Below are positions 11,418 through 21,759 of a stretch of 64,000 nt of DNA, piece after piece. Position numbers and translations under genes: made by a program. The first letter of the stretch is position 1. Each line of letters opens with the position of its first letter. This stretch comes from Metallyticus violacea (taxonomy: Eukaryota > Arthropoda > Insecta > Mantodea > Metallyticidae): the NCBI GenBank assembly GCA_030762175.1, contig CM060846.1, positions 241,019,512 through 241,083,511 on the forward strand, given 5' to 3'. The notes beneath the pieces were generated by a model. It made no database searches, was not told the DNA's origin, and worked only from the letters and a program-made list of their open reading frames with translations.

Positions 11418-12210
11418 AACAGCTTGGCACATAGAATACTTAACATTCTACTGGCAGAAACGGAATAAAAAACTAAATATCGGCCAGCAATTAATATATC
11501 TACAGTCAATGGTTTCAACAGACAACAGTAAAAAAGATAAATAAATTTAAAAGACAAAATCCATAAAAGAACTTTACATACTGGAAAACTTGAAGGAAAA
11601 TGGCAAATTCAAAGCATTACATATCACCCCATTTACCATAGTAGGCTCAATAAGATATCTAAAGAACATTGCATAGTTAGGCCCAAAGAGTAAATATAAC
11701 CTCGCCCAAAAAACTCGATTCAACATTACAAGACACCATATCACCAGAAAAGAAGTCAGGAATTTACAAAATTGAATATACAGAATGTAATTAACCATAC
11801 ATAGAAAACATGAAGAGAAGCTTAGAAGAAAGAAACATTTTAGAAATATTTGTTTAAATCAAATATCTGAATCAGTGATAGCAGCACACTTATTGACTCC
11901 AAAATCATGAAATTAAACCAGAGACGAATATAGTGAAATAACTTAACAACCCAATAGAGCCAGTTACTTGGGGGAAATATTTTCATCCTGAAAAACAGAG
12001 GGAATTTAATGAATTTTTATATTTCACCTGTGAATGAAGTCAGTAATTTCCTACTCAAACCGTTGGATGTACTCAAAGAAACACCTCAGGATTCAGCCAT
12101 CACACTAAGTCGTCGGTCACCAGCTGATGATGGGAGTAATTGCTCCAAAAGATGTCCTGATGTTGTATATGTAAGTACAGTTAGTGTTAATGTGTTTTAA
12201 TAATTTCTAA
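11418..12210 (+). mobile_element. Penelope-like element fragment with GIY-YIG endonuclease
   Basis: In several frames the plus strand gives RPKSKYNLAQKTRFNITRHH, then KKSGIYKIEYTECN and YIENMKRSLEERN, the GIY-YIG nuclease region (here YIE instead of YIG). AAHLLTPKS and the tail PLDVLKETPQDSAIT follow. It is inverted relative to the copy at 9985-10655 and matches it along nearly its whole length. Frame breaks show it is dead. The end overlaps nothing and stops shortly before HGD exon 12279-12378. Confidence 0.8.
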
Positions 12211-12278
12211 TGTATCATTTATTTAATCACCCCATTACCTATAGCTTCCAAGTAAAATATGAATAGATATACACATAC

Positions 12279-12378
12279 CTATAGGTCCAAGATTTGGCAG
12301 CTGAAAATGTTCATTAAAAACCTCAAGTATATACCCTCTTGTAGGTCCATCCACATCAACTGAGAATCGCATGCCTTG
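12279..12378 (-). CDS. HGD: HGD exon
   Basis: The exon reads [20 protein letters not shown], then [13 protein letters not shown], which is collinear with the cupin-fold part of homogentisate 1,2-dioxygenase. The acceptor is ATTTAG before CAA and the donor is GTATGT. The 100 nt are 33 codons plus one base, which supplies the first base of the Gly codon completed in exon 5431-5657. It starts in phase 0 after exon 20432-20511. Confidence 0.97.
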
Positions 12379-12975
12379 CTAAATAAAAATATAATTCATG
12401 TTAATTAAATTTTATTTACGTCAAAAAGTTTGTCTATACAGTACTGCACATATACCAATTCCATATACAATATCTAATGCCATGATTTTACAGTGAAGCA
12501 GGAATAGTAACTGAAGCATGAACATTAAGATTTTTATTTCATTAAATGCCTAAAATATTATTTAATATCATATGAATTAACTCAGGCACTTTTTTATACT
12601 ACGGAAAGCGTGAAAAACGGGGCAAGTCTGATTTTGGTCGAAAAATCAGTTAATTGCATCGAGAGATTCTCCGTGAGGAATTTCACATTGTGACAAATCG
12701 GGTAAGTCTAATTGCAATTAGTTGCGGAGATATTGAAACGTGAAAAAACGTGCGGAACACACTTTGTGGTAACATTGTAGGTATATTGAGTATGCTTATT
12801 TTCACAAACAGGATGCGGACGGGAAAAATCATCCAAGTGCAGTTATTTAAACATTGCATCCTTGTTATTCATTCTGCCAAAGGAAATGAGAGAAGCAGTT
12901 AAGTTGTTTAATTCTCTTTTTCACGTCTGAGCTTTTTTGCTATCGAACATTATGCTCACTGTTTTACGATTTTTT
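12379..12975. other. Intron sequence, possible flank of the adjacent transposon
   Basis: From about 12595 the base composition becomes more balanced, and this may be the 5' part of the element encoding the protein at 13303-15215. No terminal repeat or protein similarity was identified. Confidence 0.4.
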
Positions 12976-13012
12976 AACGCCCGTTTTCACTACTGAGGCA
13001 CCATAGATGGTA
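12976..13012 (-). mobile_element. SINE family A stub (3' end only)
   Basis: On the minus strand it reads CCATCTATGGTGCCTCAGTA and continues to the family A end AACGGGCGTTAA. ATTTTTT occurs on both sides (12969-12975 and 13013-13019) as a possible but low-complexity target-site duplication. Everything 5' of the small terminal hairpin of the SINE is missing. Confidence 0.75.
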
Positions 13013-13302
13013 ATTTTTTATAATGAAAACCACTTTCGGTACTATAAATGTTAAGTGTAATGTAAGAGTAAACAAACGAGCGGCAATAATCTATGGTACA
13101 ATTTTATCAAAAGCTGTTCTCCTTTTCTCTGTTTTGGCAGGGAAGCGAATAGTTCGGCTTTTCCACACTAAAGAAGCCCGCCAAATCCATGAAATTAACA
13201 ATGCATACAAGCCACAATCTGATTATCTTGCTTTTTTATTCCCAACTTCGTTGGTGCTATACAGGAAGCAGAAGCGAAAGTACTCAGTTCGAGTGTGACA
13301 AA

Positions 13303-15215
13303 ATGTCAGGTCGTGCGCGTCATCTAGTTGAGCTTGCTGTACAACAAAGTCAAAGTAGTGGTAGTTCTGAGGAGTATGCTAAGAAAAATGATGACTGTAT
13401 TTCCGCAAGAAAACGTTAATCACAAAGAAACTGGTAAGCAAGGCTCTTTTCACTTCTTTTTAATGGGGTTAAACCCACGTATTCATACTTTAAAAATGTT
13501 TTTGCATAAATTGTTATATAATAATTACGCTGTTTGTTAGCAATATGAAAAGGAGTTGGAGCTTCAAAATTAAAATAACAAATCCATTTAAAATCAACTA
13601 TTGAAATTTGAAGAATCGCTGAATGTAAACACAGGATCAGGGGAAGTGGAAAAAGAATAGTAAAATAAATTTTAATTACAAAAAACAATATGGTGGCATA
13701 GTCACATGTATGAGATACCGTGATGTTGATAATTCCATTTCAGTGTTCGAACTATGGGGAAACAATACCTTGTGGACTGAAAACCTATGTTTATCTTTTT
13801 CTTTCTCACTCTCCCTTTTGGGTGGGATTATTTTTGCATCTATATATTACGTATTTAAAGCACGTATGAACTTTCTTGGTAATTTTTACTGACTGCTAAC
13901 ACAGCCTTAGTGTTCATGAACAAAAATAGGAAATTTTTGCTAATTTGTCTTCTTAAATAGGCAAAAAATGTATTCCATGGAGGTTATTTCTTACCTCTGT
14001 AACCTTCTTTCTAGGTTCTTCCTCATTGTCCTTTACAATTCAATTTCACCACAAAGATCATCAAGATGAATATGGAGTGGATTCAAACGAAAATTATGCA
14101 TTTGCGGATTTTGGTTTTGATGACAGCTTGAAAGATCCCGACCGACTATCAACCAGAACAACAGAAGTTTGTAAGAAAAATCAAAATCCCGCAATGCTGC
14201 AGTGCAACCGATGAAATTCATGGAAATGAAACTACGAAAGACATGCTGAGCAATAATGTAAAACATTAATCTGAAAATCGTGAACCAAGTAATCCTATTC
14301 AGAGGAAAAGGAGCCGGAAGGACAGAGAAGTTAACAAGAAGCTCAGATATCCTACATACCGGCAAAAGGGGAAAAAAAGAAAGCAGGAGAAATGATTCCT
14401 CTTAAACCATACCGAATGAAATGATTAGAAAAGGAGGAAGACCGCAAAAAATGTTTTGAAGATTAGTGGAATATTGTGATCATGATAACAGGACTTGACC
14501 GCCACGGGTGGCCGAGGTCGTTAAGGCACGGACTCGTGAGCGGGAGGTCTGCGGTTCGAATCCCGCCAGGACCGTCCTCCCTGACTGGGTTTTTTTCCAG
14601 GTTTTCCTCAGTCTTCATAACTGGCAAATGCCGGGGAGGTACCTAAACTTAGGCCTGGAACGCTTCCTTCCTTAAAAAAAAAATATCCTTTCCCAATTTA
14701 TCATTTCATCTCATGTATCATCAGTGTCCACCGCCTGTGGTGCCTCAGTAGTAAAAACGGGCGTTAAACACTACTCAAAAAAAAAAAAAATAACAGGACT
14801 TGGTACATAACTTCATTAATAACAATAAGTAAACCAAAAACGCATCCTGTGGTTGAAGACAGCACAAAATTAAGGGAAGCTGTTAACAAATATGAGGTTA
14901 TTATTAATGACAACAACCGAACAATCTGCAGGGAATGCTTTCGCAGAACATTTGGTGAAACAACTGGATTTACTGAACGTGCAACCAGAAAAATTCACTT
15001 ACTGGAAAAATAGTTGCACCTAACGGTAGAGGCAGATCTTCTGCTGCAAATAAAACAGCCGATGAAAAATTAAAGATTATGAAAGCTCACATTCTCTCAT
15101 TCCCTGGCTATGAGAATCATCATTGTCGAAACAAAAATACTACGTGGTTTCTGTCGTTGGTACTTTGTCTATCAAATATGCATGATTTGTATAAAGAATG
15201 TACAGCAAACACTGT
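13303..15215 (+). pseudogene. Broken DDE-like transposon protein, unclassified family, copy 2
   Basis: An ATG at 13303 opens MSGRARHLVELAVQQSQ, the typical start of the family seen in copy 1 (1601-3245). Later pieces include KRSRKDREVNKKLRYPTYRQ (about 14307-14365), KIHLTGKIVAPNGRGRSS (14990-15040), NKTADEKLKI, then HILSFPGYENHHCRNKN (15090-15140) and SNMHDLYKEC. These correspond to the family's basic N-terminus, the GR...NK segment and the HI.SFP..SHY.R...MY.LY block. A family A SINE (14498-14789) splits it and the frame shifts several times, so it is a relic. The C-terminal half with the catalytic-looking SD..GQN region is missing. Confidence 0.6.
14498..14789 (+). mobile_element. Full-length tRNA-derived SINE, family A
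   Basis: The head ACCGCCACGGGTGGCCGAGG with TCGTTAAGGC (A box) and GGTTCGAATCCC (B box) is a class II tRNA-like promoter. A body with two ...TTTCCAGGTTTTCCTCAG...GGCAAATGCCGGG modules and the end GGGCGTTAAACACTACTC plus an A tail follow. A 13-bp duplication, ATAACAGGACTTG, flanks it (14485-14497 and 14790-14802). Excellent preservation points to a recent insertion. Confidence 0.97.
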
Positions 15216-15224
15216 TTCATTGAA

Positions 15225-16130
15225 CATTTAATCCAGATGCTTCCATCTCCTTGACCTGGCGTTCAAGAAACCAAAACAAGACTCTTGCCACATACTGAAA
15301 ATGGAGATCAATCATGTTTGTTGCCGTGAATTCCCGAACTTTACCCAAAATACTCTCGCTACACAATACATAATCCCCATGCAGTTCCATCGTTCCCCAT
15401 ACACTTGTAAACGCAAATTCACCAGATTCATCTTCTCCCCAGCAACCATTCAGCATTGCAAGCCATTGTTTTCCCAAAACTGAATTAGTTTTAGCCCCTC
15501 TTCATTCACAACCTTGTCTTTACTATGCCTAATCCACATTTTGCTGGATTCATCTCTCCCCATATCTTCCCATATATTTAATTCCTTCATCCCCAACTCT
15601 TCCACTCTTGCGTTCGAATCTCCTATTAACATAAACTCCATTAAAGGGAATTCTGTTTTATATTTAATAATCCATTTCTAATTGTTGAAAGAGCTCGGTG
15701 TTGTGAAATTTGGAATTTAAGGATGGATTGTACAATACACCAATGCATAAGTTCCACTCTCACAATAGCACCCACAAAACCTCACTAAGTTTTAACTGCT
15801 TCTCCTTCGCTTTGACTGCAAAATTACTCCTCAGCAGAAAACCTTAACCCCCAGAAACTCGACCTTTAATATTCTACCTTAAACCGTGTTTGCCAATGAA
15901 TTCATACCACCCCTAAACCTTAATGCACTCATCGCTCTCTAGCCAGATTTTAGCTGGCGCTAACTCATGAATCTTATTCAAAACTTCCTTGACACTATTC
16001 GCATTCATCCCTCTACGCATTCCTTCACAATTTAAAAAAAAAAAAAAAAGTTTCACAACCTTCTCTCTTTCTTCCTGACCGTATTGTGAACCAGAACGGA
16101 ACCTAAATGAATCCAACCTGCTCTTACTCT
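15225..16130 (-). pseudogene. LINE ORF2 AP-endonuclease domain of copy 2, broken
   Basis: The minus strand reads LNCEGMRRGMNANS near 16030, LAPAKIWLESDECIKV near 15920-15970 (the catalytic Glu of the AET position is changed to Lys), then EFMLIGDSNARVEELG (15590-15641). GDSN is the D/N motif of APE nucleases. KVVNEEGLKLIQFWENNGL follows. The reading frame shifts and contains a poly-A-like tract at 16032-16048, so no enzyme is made. Sequence ends before any reverse-transcriptase motif. Confidence 0.75.
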
Positions 16131-16581
16131 GAGCATTGTCCCACTATTGAAATGTTGACTGACACTGACAGACAGTGTCTCCCGATATTTCCCACCACCA
16201 GCACTAGACACACTATGCTCCACTATATCTCCAAATTGCAATAAACTCCTTCTTGGAGTGGATATGACGTTAGACAAACTTTACCTTGACTCAGCTGGTA
16301 CCGTCTTACTCCACACTCGTGGTCTTGATCTACTTTCCCTCCCCAGCTGGGTGTTTTTTTTTTTTTTATTTTAATCTACATACTAAGTAATTCTGTGGTG
16401 ATTCTTTGTATTTAAAATAGGGATAATGGTGGTGATTGGCCTGGTACCGCCGGAGCACCCAGGAGTTTCATAGCATTACTAAAACACCTTAATAGGCCAA
16501 ATGCCTATAAGGTTGAGGTGGATCAGGATTACACCATGGCGAGGCCCTGGTGTAAACCTGCATATTAAGGTGCATATTTCA

Positions 16582-18248
16582 TTACAGCCGGTTACGCCGG
16601 ACGTTGTTTGCTCTTAGGTGCCAGTAGCCACCCCCCGTGTGGGACCGCCACGGGTGGCCGAGGTCGTTAAGGCACGGACTCGTGAGCGGGAGGTCTGCGG
16701 TTCGAATCCCGCCAGGACCGTCCTCCCTGACTGAGGTTTTTTCCAGTTTTTCCTCAGTCTTCATAACTGGCAAATGCCGGGGAGGTACCTAAACTTAGGC
16801 CTGGAACGCTTCCTTCCTTAAAAAAATCCTTTCCCAATTTATCATTTCATCTCATGTATCACCAGTGTCCACCGCCTGTGGTGCCTCAGTAGTAAAAACG
16901 GGCGTTAAACACCAACCAAACCCCGTGTGGGTGGTCTGAAGTTGTGTTCTATTTGAACTTGGTGTTGAGCTTTGAGGTGGTGCTGAATTCGTTGGCTGTT
17001 CCCCGTTATCTGGAGGGCCGATCTGGTAGTCAGAAGTGAGTCTGTGGTACTTTATACTTGCAATATTATCTAGTACAGCGTACAGAATTGTCTTCATAGC
17101 CGCAAAGCGGCTGTCCTCGTTGTCTTGTAGAGCTCTAGTAGCTGATTCTGATGCGGATTTTAAGTCTTGAATACGTTTTTTAATGTTGTCTGAGGTCTGT
17201 GTGGTTGTAGCTTGGTGAGTGGTGTAGGCCTCTTCCAGTTGATCTAGTCGACTGGCCGTGGCGTCCTGTGCTACGCACTGCTGTTCAAGTAACCTAGTTT
17301 GTTGCTGAATGTCAGTCTGTAAGGTATTAACAAGTGCGGTAAGTTCTGTCACTGCTTGCATTATGGCGGCGAGAGTAGTAACTACTTCCTGGTTCTTGTC
17401 CATTGTGAGTGCAGTTGGTACGCCCTGTGCAGTAGGTGGAAGTGCACGGGCTGTGGTTGGGTTGCTGTGCGGATGATAAGAGTTGTGGTTGCGTCTGAGA
17501 GGGCAGGCTGCCTGGCCTGTAAAATGGTTTGTACCCCCGCAGGAAGCACAAAATCTGCGCCGGTGTGCCAGGTCATGAAGCGCGCACTCCGAAGTGAGGG
17601 ACGCTGCACCACAGTAATGGCAGCGCGGTTGTTCGGTGCAGGCCTGCTCGTCGTGCCCATAGGTACAGCAGCGCCTGCATGGGGCGTTAAGACGGCGTAG
17701 ACTGGGTTCCAGTGTGAGGCATTGTGAACCAATATTGATTCCTGTTGAGATGGCTGCCTCACACTCTTCGGTTTCCAGGAAATTAAGCCTCACTAGTGGT
17801 GTCGCGCCTCTGGATGAGTAAATCCGAACTGCATTATGTACAGATGCCCATTGACGCTGGGCAATTCTGAGGATGTAGGTTGATGCAATGTTCCGGGGGA
17901 CTCCCCGGATCACTGCGCTCAGCAGTGGTGTCTGGTCTTGTAAATTGTCGGTGCTGTGGCTTGTTGTGTTCGTGACGGCTGCTGTGGTGAGGTGTCTAGT
18001 TCCGTAGTGGGATCAATCGTGTTTCTTTCCCTAGGCTGTTCCGAGGGCTCCTGCAACGCGTGGCTACCCTTAAGTTTAGTACTGGTTGCAGGGTCTGGAG
18101 ATGCTGGCGAGCTGATTGTGACTGGGTGAGAGTCGGCGGAGGCTGGCGGCGAGTCTGGCTTGTGTGTCGCGGCGGCTGGCGAAGGCTTCGTAGCGGCTGA
18201 TTGTGAGCTGCGATGGGTTGATGAGTTCTTAGCTGCGCGGCGTCCCAT
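16582..18248 (-). pseudogene. Gag-like ORF1 with zinc knuckles, frameshifted and SINE-interrupted
   Basis: An ATG at 18248 starts MGRRAAKNSSTHRSSQ and a low-complexity Ser/Pro/Thr-rich region of about 100 residues ending at a stop at 17919. The main frame then continues from about 17990. It carries IRGVPRNIASTYILRIAQRQ and VRLNFLETEECEAAI (RRM-like), then three CCHC-type knuckles beginning at CRRCCTYGHDEQAC (about 17675), CHYCG...SEC and CASCGG..HF...C, and a glutamine-rich coiled coil. The C-terminus is split by the SINE at 16644-16920. Beyond it the frame resumes as GGYWHLRANNVRRNRL and stops at 16582. The layout is that of Jockey/I/R1-type ORF1 proteins, which coat the element RNA. Confidence 0.8.
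16644..16920 (+). mobile_element. Full-length SINE family A inserted in gag-like ORF1
   Basis: It is nearly identical to the copies at 14498 and 57487, including both pol III boxes. CCCCGTGTGGG occurs on each side (16633-16643 and 16921-16931). Removing the SINE and one duplicate restores continuity of the interrupted ORF1 end, which confirms the order of insertion. The A tail is short and impure (ACCAACCAAA). Confidence 0.97.
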
Positions 18249-18389
18249 GATGATGAGGTGTTGTTTCCTTGGCCGCTGTCCGAAGAAGCCCTGGGTGGCA
18301 GAGGTCGACTCCCTCTTATCCGGTGAAAATCTCCTCCCTCATCTGTTACGTCATCCTCCCCTCTCTTCGTCCGCACGTGGACTACCATT

Positions 18390-18920
18390 CACTCTGCTAA
18401 CATGTTGATCTAGCTCCGCTTCGACCCTTGGACTTCTTGTCCTTCCTTTTACCTTTGTTTTTGTTGTGATTTTCGACTCATTTCCTCTTCTTTCCTTTTG
18501 CTGATGTCTCTTAGATCCTTTTCGAACTCATCAACTGGCCGATTGTCGATCCAAAGCCGTAGGTTACGTATGTACGCGCGTTTACCTTCCGATCTTAACC
18601 TTCTTCATCCTTTGCACTAATTCTCTCTTCAGGATTTTCTGCTCCACCGATAGATCTCTATTGATAAACAAATTCGTCCCTTTTAATTTCGCAGATCTTT
18701 CCAACACCTCATACACAATTTGCGTGGTTACGTATCTAATCACTACCATCTTTCTTCCTCTGTTCTTTCGAACTCTAAAAGCTTCAGAAATTCCCCATCT
18801 GTTCAGAAACATCTCCAATCTCCCTTGCAGAATCTCCTTCCCTTCCTAAAAGGCCACACTCCTCCTCTTTCCTCTACACCTGATATTACCAAATTAAATC
18901 TTCGATAATTTTCTTCCTTA
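18390..18920 (-). pseudogene. LINE ORF1 of copy 2, broken
   Basis: The minus strand gives NLVISGVEERGGVWP near 18880, then WGISEAFRVRKNRGRK, KLKGTNLFINRDLSVEQK and ELVQRMKKVK (18580-18820). AYIRNLRLWIDNRPVDEFEK follows in a shifted frame. This is the same protein as at 6380-6875, and the two copies differ at scattered positions. One frameshift lies at the end of the KKVK stretch. Confidence 0.75.
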
Positions 18921-19033
18921 AATTTCTATTCTTCTTAGCATTTCAATTTTCATTTCATTTTTAATTTCCTTCCCCACCTCATTAATTTTATTTCTCAACC
19001 TTTCTTCTATACCCTGCAATATGTTTCATATTT

Positions 19034-19136
19034 CTTCACCCGCTCTGTAATCATCATTAGGCCCAGGATTCATCTCAACTCCTCCAATGATTAGTAGCAT
19101 ACCAATTACACATACCACAGCAAAAATATTCCCCAT
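19034..19136 (-). other. Hydrophobic leader with intact 2A-like (NPGP) motif
   Basis: ATG at 19136-19134 begins MGNIFAVVCVIGMLLIIG, a hydrophobic signal-like stretch, directly followed by GVEMNPGP (codons 19082-19059) and NDDYRAGEEI with a stop. The consensus of viral and retroelement 2A peptides is (D/G)VExNPGP, with ribosome skipping between G and the last P. Non-LTR elements of several clades are known to carry 2A at the start of ORF1. Here the frame closes 10 codons after NPGP, and ORF1 continues in another frame. That is probably a later frameshift in a dead copy. Confidence 0.75.
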
Positions 19137-19350
19137 CTCTCCAAACTGCACTTTTTTTTATATATAGATTCCAATTCATACCACTGAACAGACCTATTCT
19201 TGCTCTAAAAATCTGTATGTTGATTCCCGTTGTTACTTATGTCACTTTTCAACTTCTTGCTGCAGTACCCAAGAAACACAACCTCTCTCCTTTGCTACTA
19301 ATTTAGCACTCTCGCCAAGCTACATGTTAGCTGAGGTTATCAACCAACCG

Positions 19351-20431
19351 GTTCTCTCTCAGTAATGAAAAATTGCACCTAAAGTAAGAAAAAAATCTTA
19401 CAAATACCGCAATATGATTGAATCTATGACTGTAAGATAAGAAATTTAAAGAGGGAACTATTATGTTTGGTTTCTATTTTTAGGTAACTATCTAATGTAG
19501 TCATGACTTTCAAAGAAACCCATTAAGTGAATTTCTTCTTTATTTTTAGATTTTCCCATATACACATTTTTTAAATTTGTTCTGTAAGCTGGAATAAATA
19601 ACAGTCACATATTTTACAATAAACACTGATACACCTTTCTCTTAATTCATTGATCTGCCATCAATTGTTATTTCTCCTCCTCCACCAGAGCATTAGTAGC
19701 AAGTATGAAAACATTTCTGGAAAATTTTATTCTTGCATCTTAATACTCCCACAGCCTACAGTCTTCTAATAAGAAGAATAAATGTCTTCTTTTGTAATGT
19801 CATTAGCGTCAGGTAATATAAGCAGACTAAAGATTTAAAGCTCAGCACAGAACCAAGTATAGATATTTTCTTCAATTTCTTTTTCATCTTTAAAGTTGAT
19901 ATTTTTGTTATAAAAAGATTAATTATCATTATTATCTATTATGAAACATCTAAATAATAGACGCTCAAAAAATCATCATGCACATAATTAATTATAATAA
20001 TTCTGACATAACTTATTCTGGAGGGAGGAAAAAAAAAACAGATATTGGATTAAAATCATAAAAAGCAAATAGAATTTTTTTGGCTTAATAGTCTTTCAAT
20101 CAGGAAGCAAGAAAGGATGATTTCTAAAGGCACATTAAAAAAAAAAAACAGTTTTAAGCGGGAAAAGAACAGATATGTTAAAAAAATGCAGAAAATTTCT
20201 GTATTAACAAATAAGATAATCCAATTTCCAAGGTCATCAATATCCATACAGAATGTCACTAGAAGGAGAAATTCAACTTCTTTGGGTACACTAAAAAAGG
20301 CAGTAACAGCTTAAAAATGATGACAGGAAAAGAGGGAAAGATAGTGTGTAGACAATTTAAAAGTACATATTATATGGAATGTTTTAGTTAATTTATTATT
20401 TCCATTTTAATGAAGTCAATGCAGTACTTAC
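19351..20431. other. AT-rich intron sequence, nothing recognised
   Basis: Only short low-complexity frames occur. No SINE or transposon protein was seen. Confidence 0.55.
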
Positions 20432-20511
20432 CTGTATGACACAAATTTCATTTGTTTGCACCTTCATTTTGCCAAATTCTGTTTTAAGTTTCAAATCTCC
20501 AAGTTGTGGAA
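20432..20511 (-). CDS. HGD: HGD exon
   Basis: This 80-nt exon reads PQLGDLKLKTEFGKMKVQ then TNEICVIQ, matching the VPQ.G.L...TEFGKM.V.PNEICVIQ segment of homogentisate 1,2-dioxygenase. The acceptor is TTTCAG before TT, which completes the Val codon opened by the G ending exon 37993-38176. The donor is GTAAGT after CAG. Ending in phase 0, it joins exon 12279-12378 cleanly. Confidence 0.97.
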
Positions 20512-20879
20512 CTGAAATAATTAAACAAAGTGTGTTGAAATCTTTAATCTAATAGAAAACAACAGTTGGTTTTTCCAAACATGCATGTAACCTACATATG
20601 CTAATAAACATTTATATTTAACAAGTTATTTTTCATACATAGAAGTGAAAGGGAACATATTAAAGTACTTTAAGCTCGTGAAAGGCCATATTTTGAGGAT
20701 ATTCCTCTAATGAAACATTACCATAGAATTACTAATTACTAAAATATATGGCTTTTAATTTTTCAAAAATCTTGCAATGTTGGAAATTCAACCATTTGAG
20801 CTGTTAATTCCTTAGCATTTGTTATCACAGTAACAAACCAAAGATTTAAAATCAATTAAAAGTCAAACTAGTTAATGAA

Positions 20880-21480
20880 GTATTACAATGGAGCAAATTT
20901 ATAAGTTAATAATTAAACAAATGAGTTGTTATACTTTTAAGCACTGCTTACCAATAAAACTACAGAAAATGTTTCAAGAGCCACTGCTAACATCATCAGT
21001 TGTAAATGAACTGCCAGACCTCCTTTCAATGGATGACCTTGATGGTGTGCCTCAGAAGGACACTACTGGATCAACTTGTCATCCATTGAGATCTCAAAGT
21101 TCATAGCTATATCCTCAAGTTTTTAATGAAAATCTTTTCCCATGTTTCCAGAGTTGATAGCCTATCAAAAAATTGACCATTGTGCTTCCTTTTCTATATT
21201 ATGGTTATTCTCCTAGAATGATGAATAACTGCAATTTCTCTGTTTAATTAAATTTGATGTTTCTTTGGTGTTTCTAAAGACCAATTACTTCTATAATTTT
21301 CTTGGTTTTCCTATATATACCCTGCTGTAATCCAAGCATTTGATGCTATAAATTAAATACCTGGTTTCTTTCCATTAATTCTTCTGCCCACGTCCCCAGA
21401 ATTAAGTAACTTAGATTTAATTTGTTTACTGAAGCCAAAGTGTTATAGTAGTCAAGAATCTTCTAAAAATTCTTGGTGGC
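20880..21480 (-). mobile_element. Penelope-like element fragment with GIY-YIG endonuclease
   Basis: The minus strand encodes IYSIKCLDYSRVYIGKPRKL near 21285-21350, a GIY-YIG motif with the YIG triad intact. ENNHNIEKEAQW-like residues and a tail with SMDDKLIQ...CPSEAHHQGHP-type sequence follow. Stops and frame breaks are frequent. Only the endonuclease end and the 3' region are present. Confidence 0.65.
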
Positions 21481-21675
21481 CCAAGGATTATATGTGAATG
21501 TTTTATAAATGGTTGCTTCTTTTTCTTGTGTTGATATTGTGACCCATTCAATTCTTTTTCTTTTTAATGTTTTTATCTTCCTGTCCATTATCTTCCTGCT
21601 GTATCCATTGGTCTCTATAGTTTGTACTATGTGCAGGTATTTCATGATGTACCCTGTATCATTCATGGGTATGGT

Positions 21676-21692
21676 AATAATAATAACAACAA

Positions 21693-21758
<66 letters not shown>
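21676..21758. repeat. Trinucleotide microsatellite (AAT/ACT)n
   Basis: AAT/AAC units pass into about 14 ACT units and then into a dozen AAT units. Confidence 0.95.

Positions 21759-21759
<1 letters not shown>

Larger units (their letters stand above)
16354..18290 (-). mobile_element. ORF1-only non-LTR retrotransposon insertion
   Basis: Relative to LINE copy 1, copy 2 is interrupted here. CTGGGTG occurs at both edges (16347-16353 and 18291-18297) as a 7-bp target-site duplication, and the minus-strand element ends in an A14 tail (T run 16354-16367). Inside there is only a gag-like ORF1 (18248 down to 16582), a short leader of about 40 nt and a roughly 220-nt 3' region. No endonuclease or reverse transcriptase is present, and 5'-truncation cannot explain that because ORF1 is retained. 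After removing the SINE and one duplication the element is about 1.65 kb. GC content is clearly above the surroundings. Confidence 0.8.
15225..19350 (-). mobile_element. Non-LTR retrotransposon with 2A-like leader, copy 2 (3'-truncated, nested insertions)
   Basis: On the minus strand the order is a 5' region (from about 19350), a leader peptide ending in an NPGP 2A-like motif, ORF1 (18390-18920), then AP-endonuclease sequence down to about 15225. Copy 1 at 5945-7640 aligns along its whole length. An ORF1-only LINE (16354-18290) interrupts it, and that LINE itself carries a SINE. The element stops after the endonuclease with no reverse transcriptase and no A tail. Its lower edge abuts the relic protein at 13303-15215. 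Confidence 0.8.

Noticed and set aside
17356..17700. A 114-residue plus-strand frame
   Set aside because: It is antisense to the zinc-knuckle ORF1, whose cysteine pattern and length are clearly the real signal.
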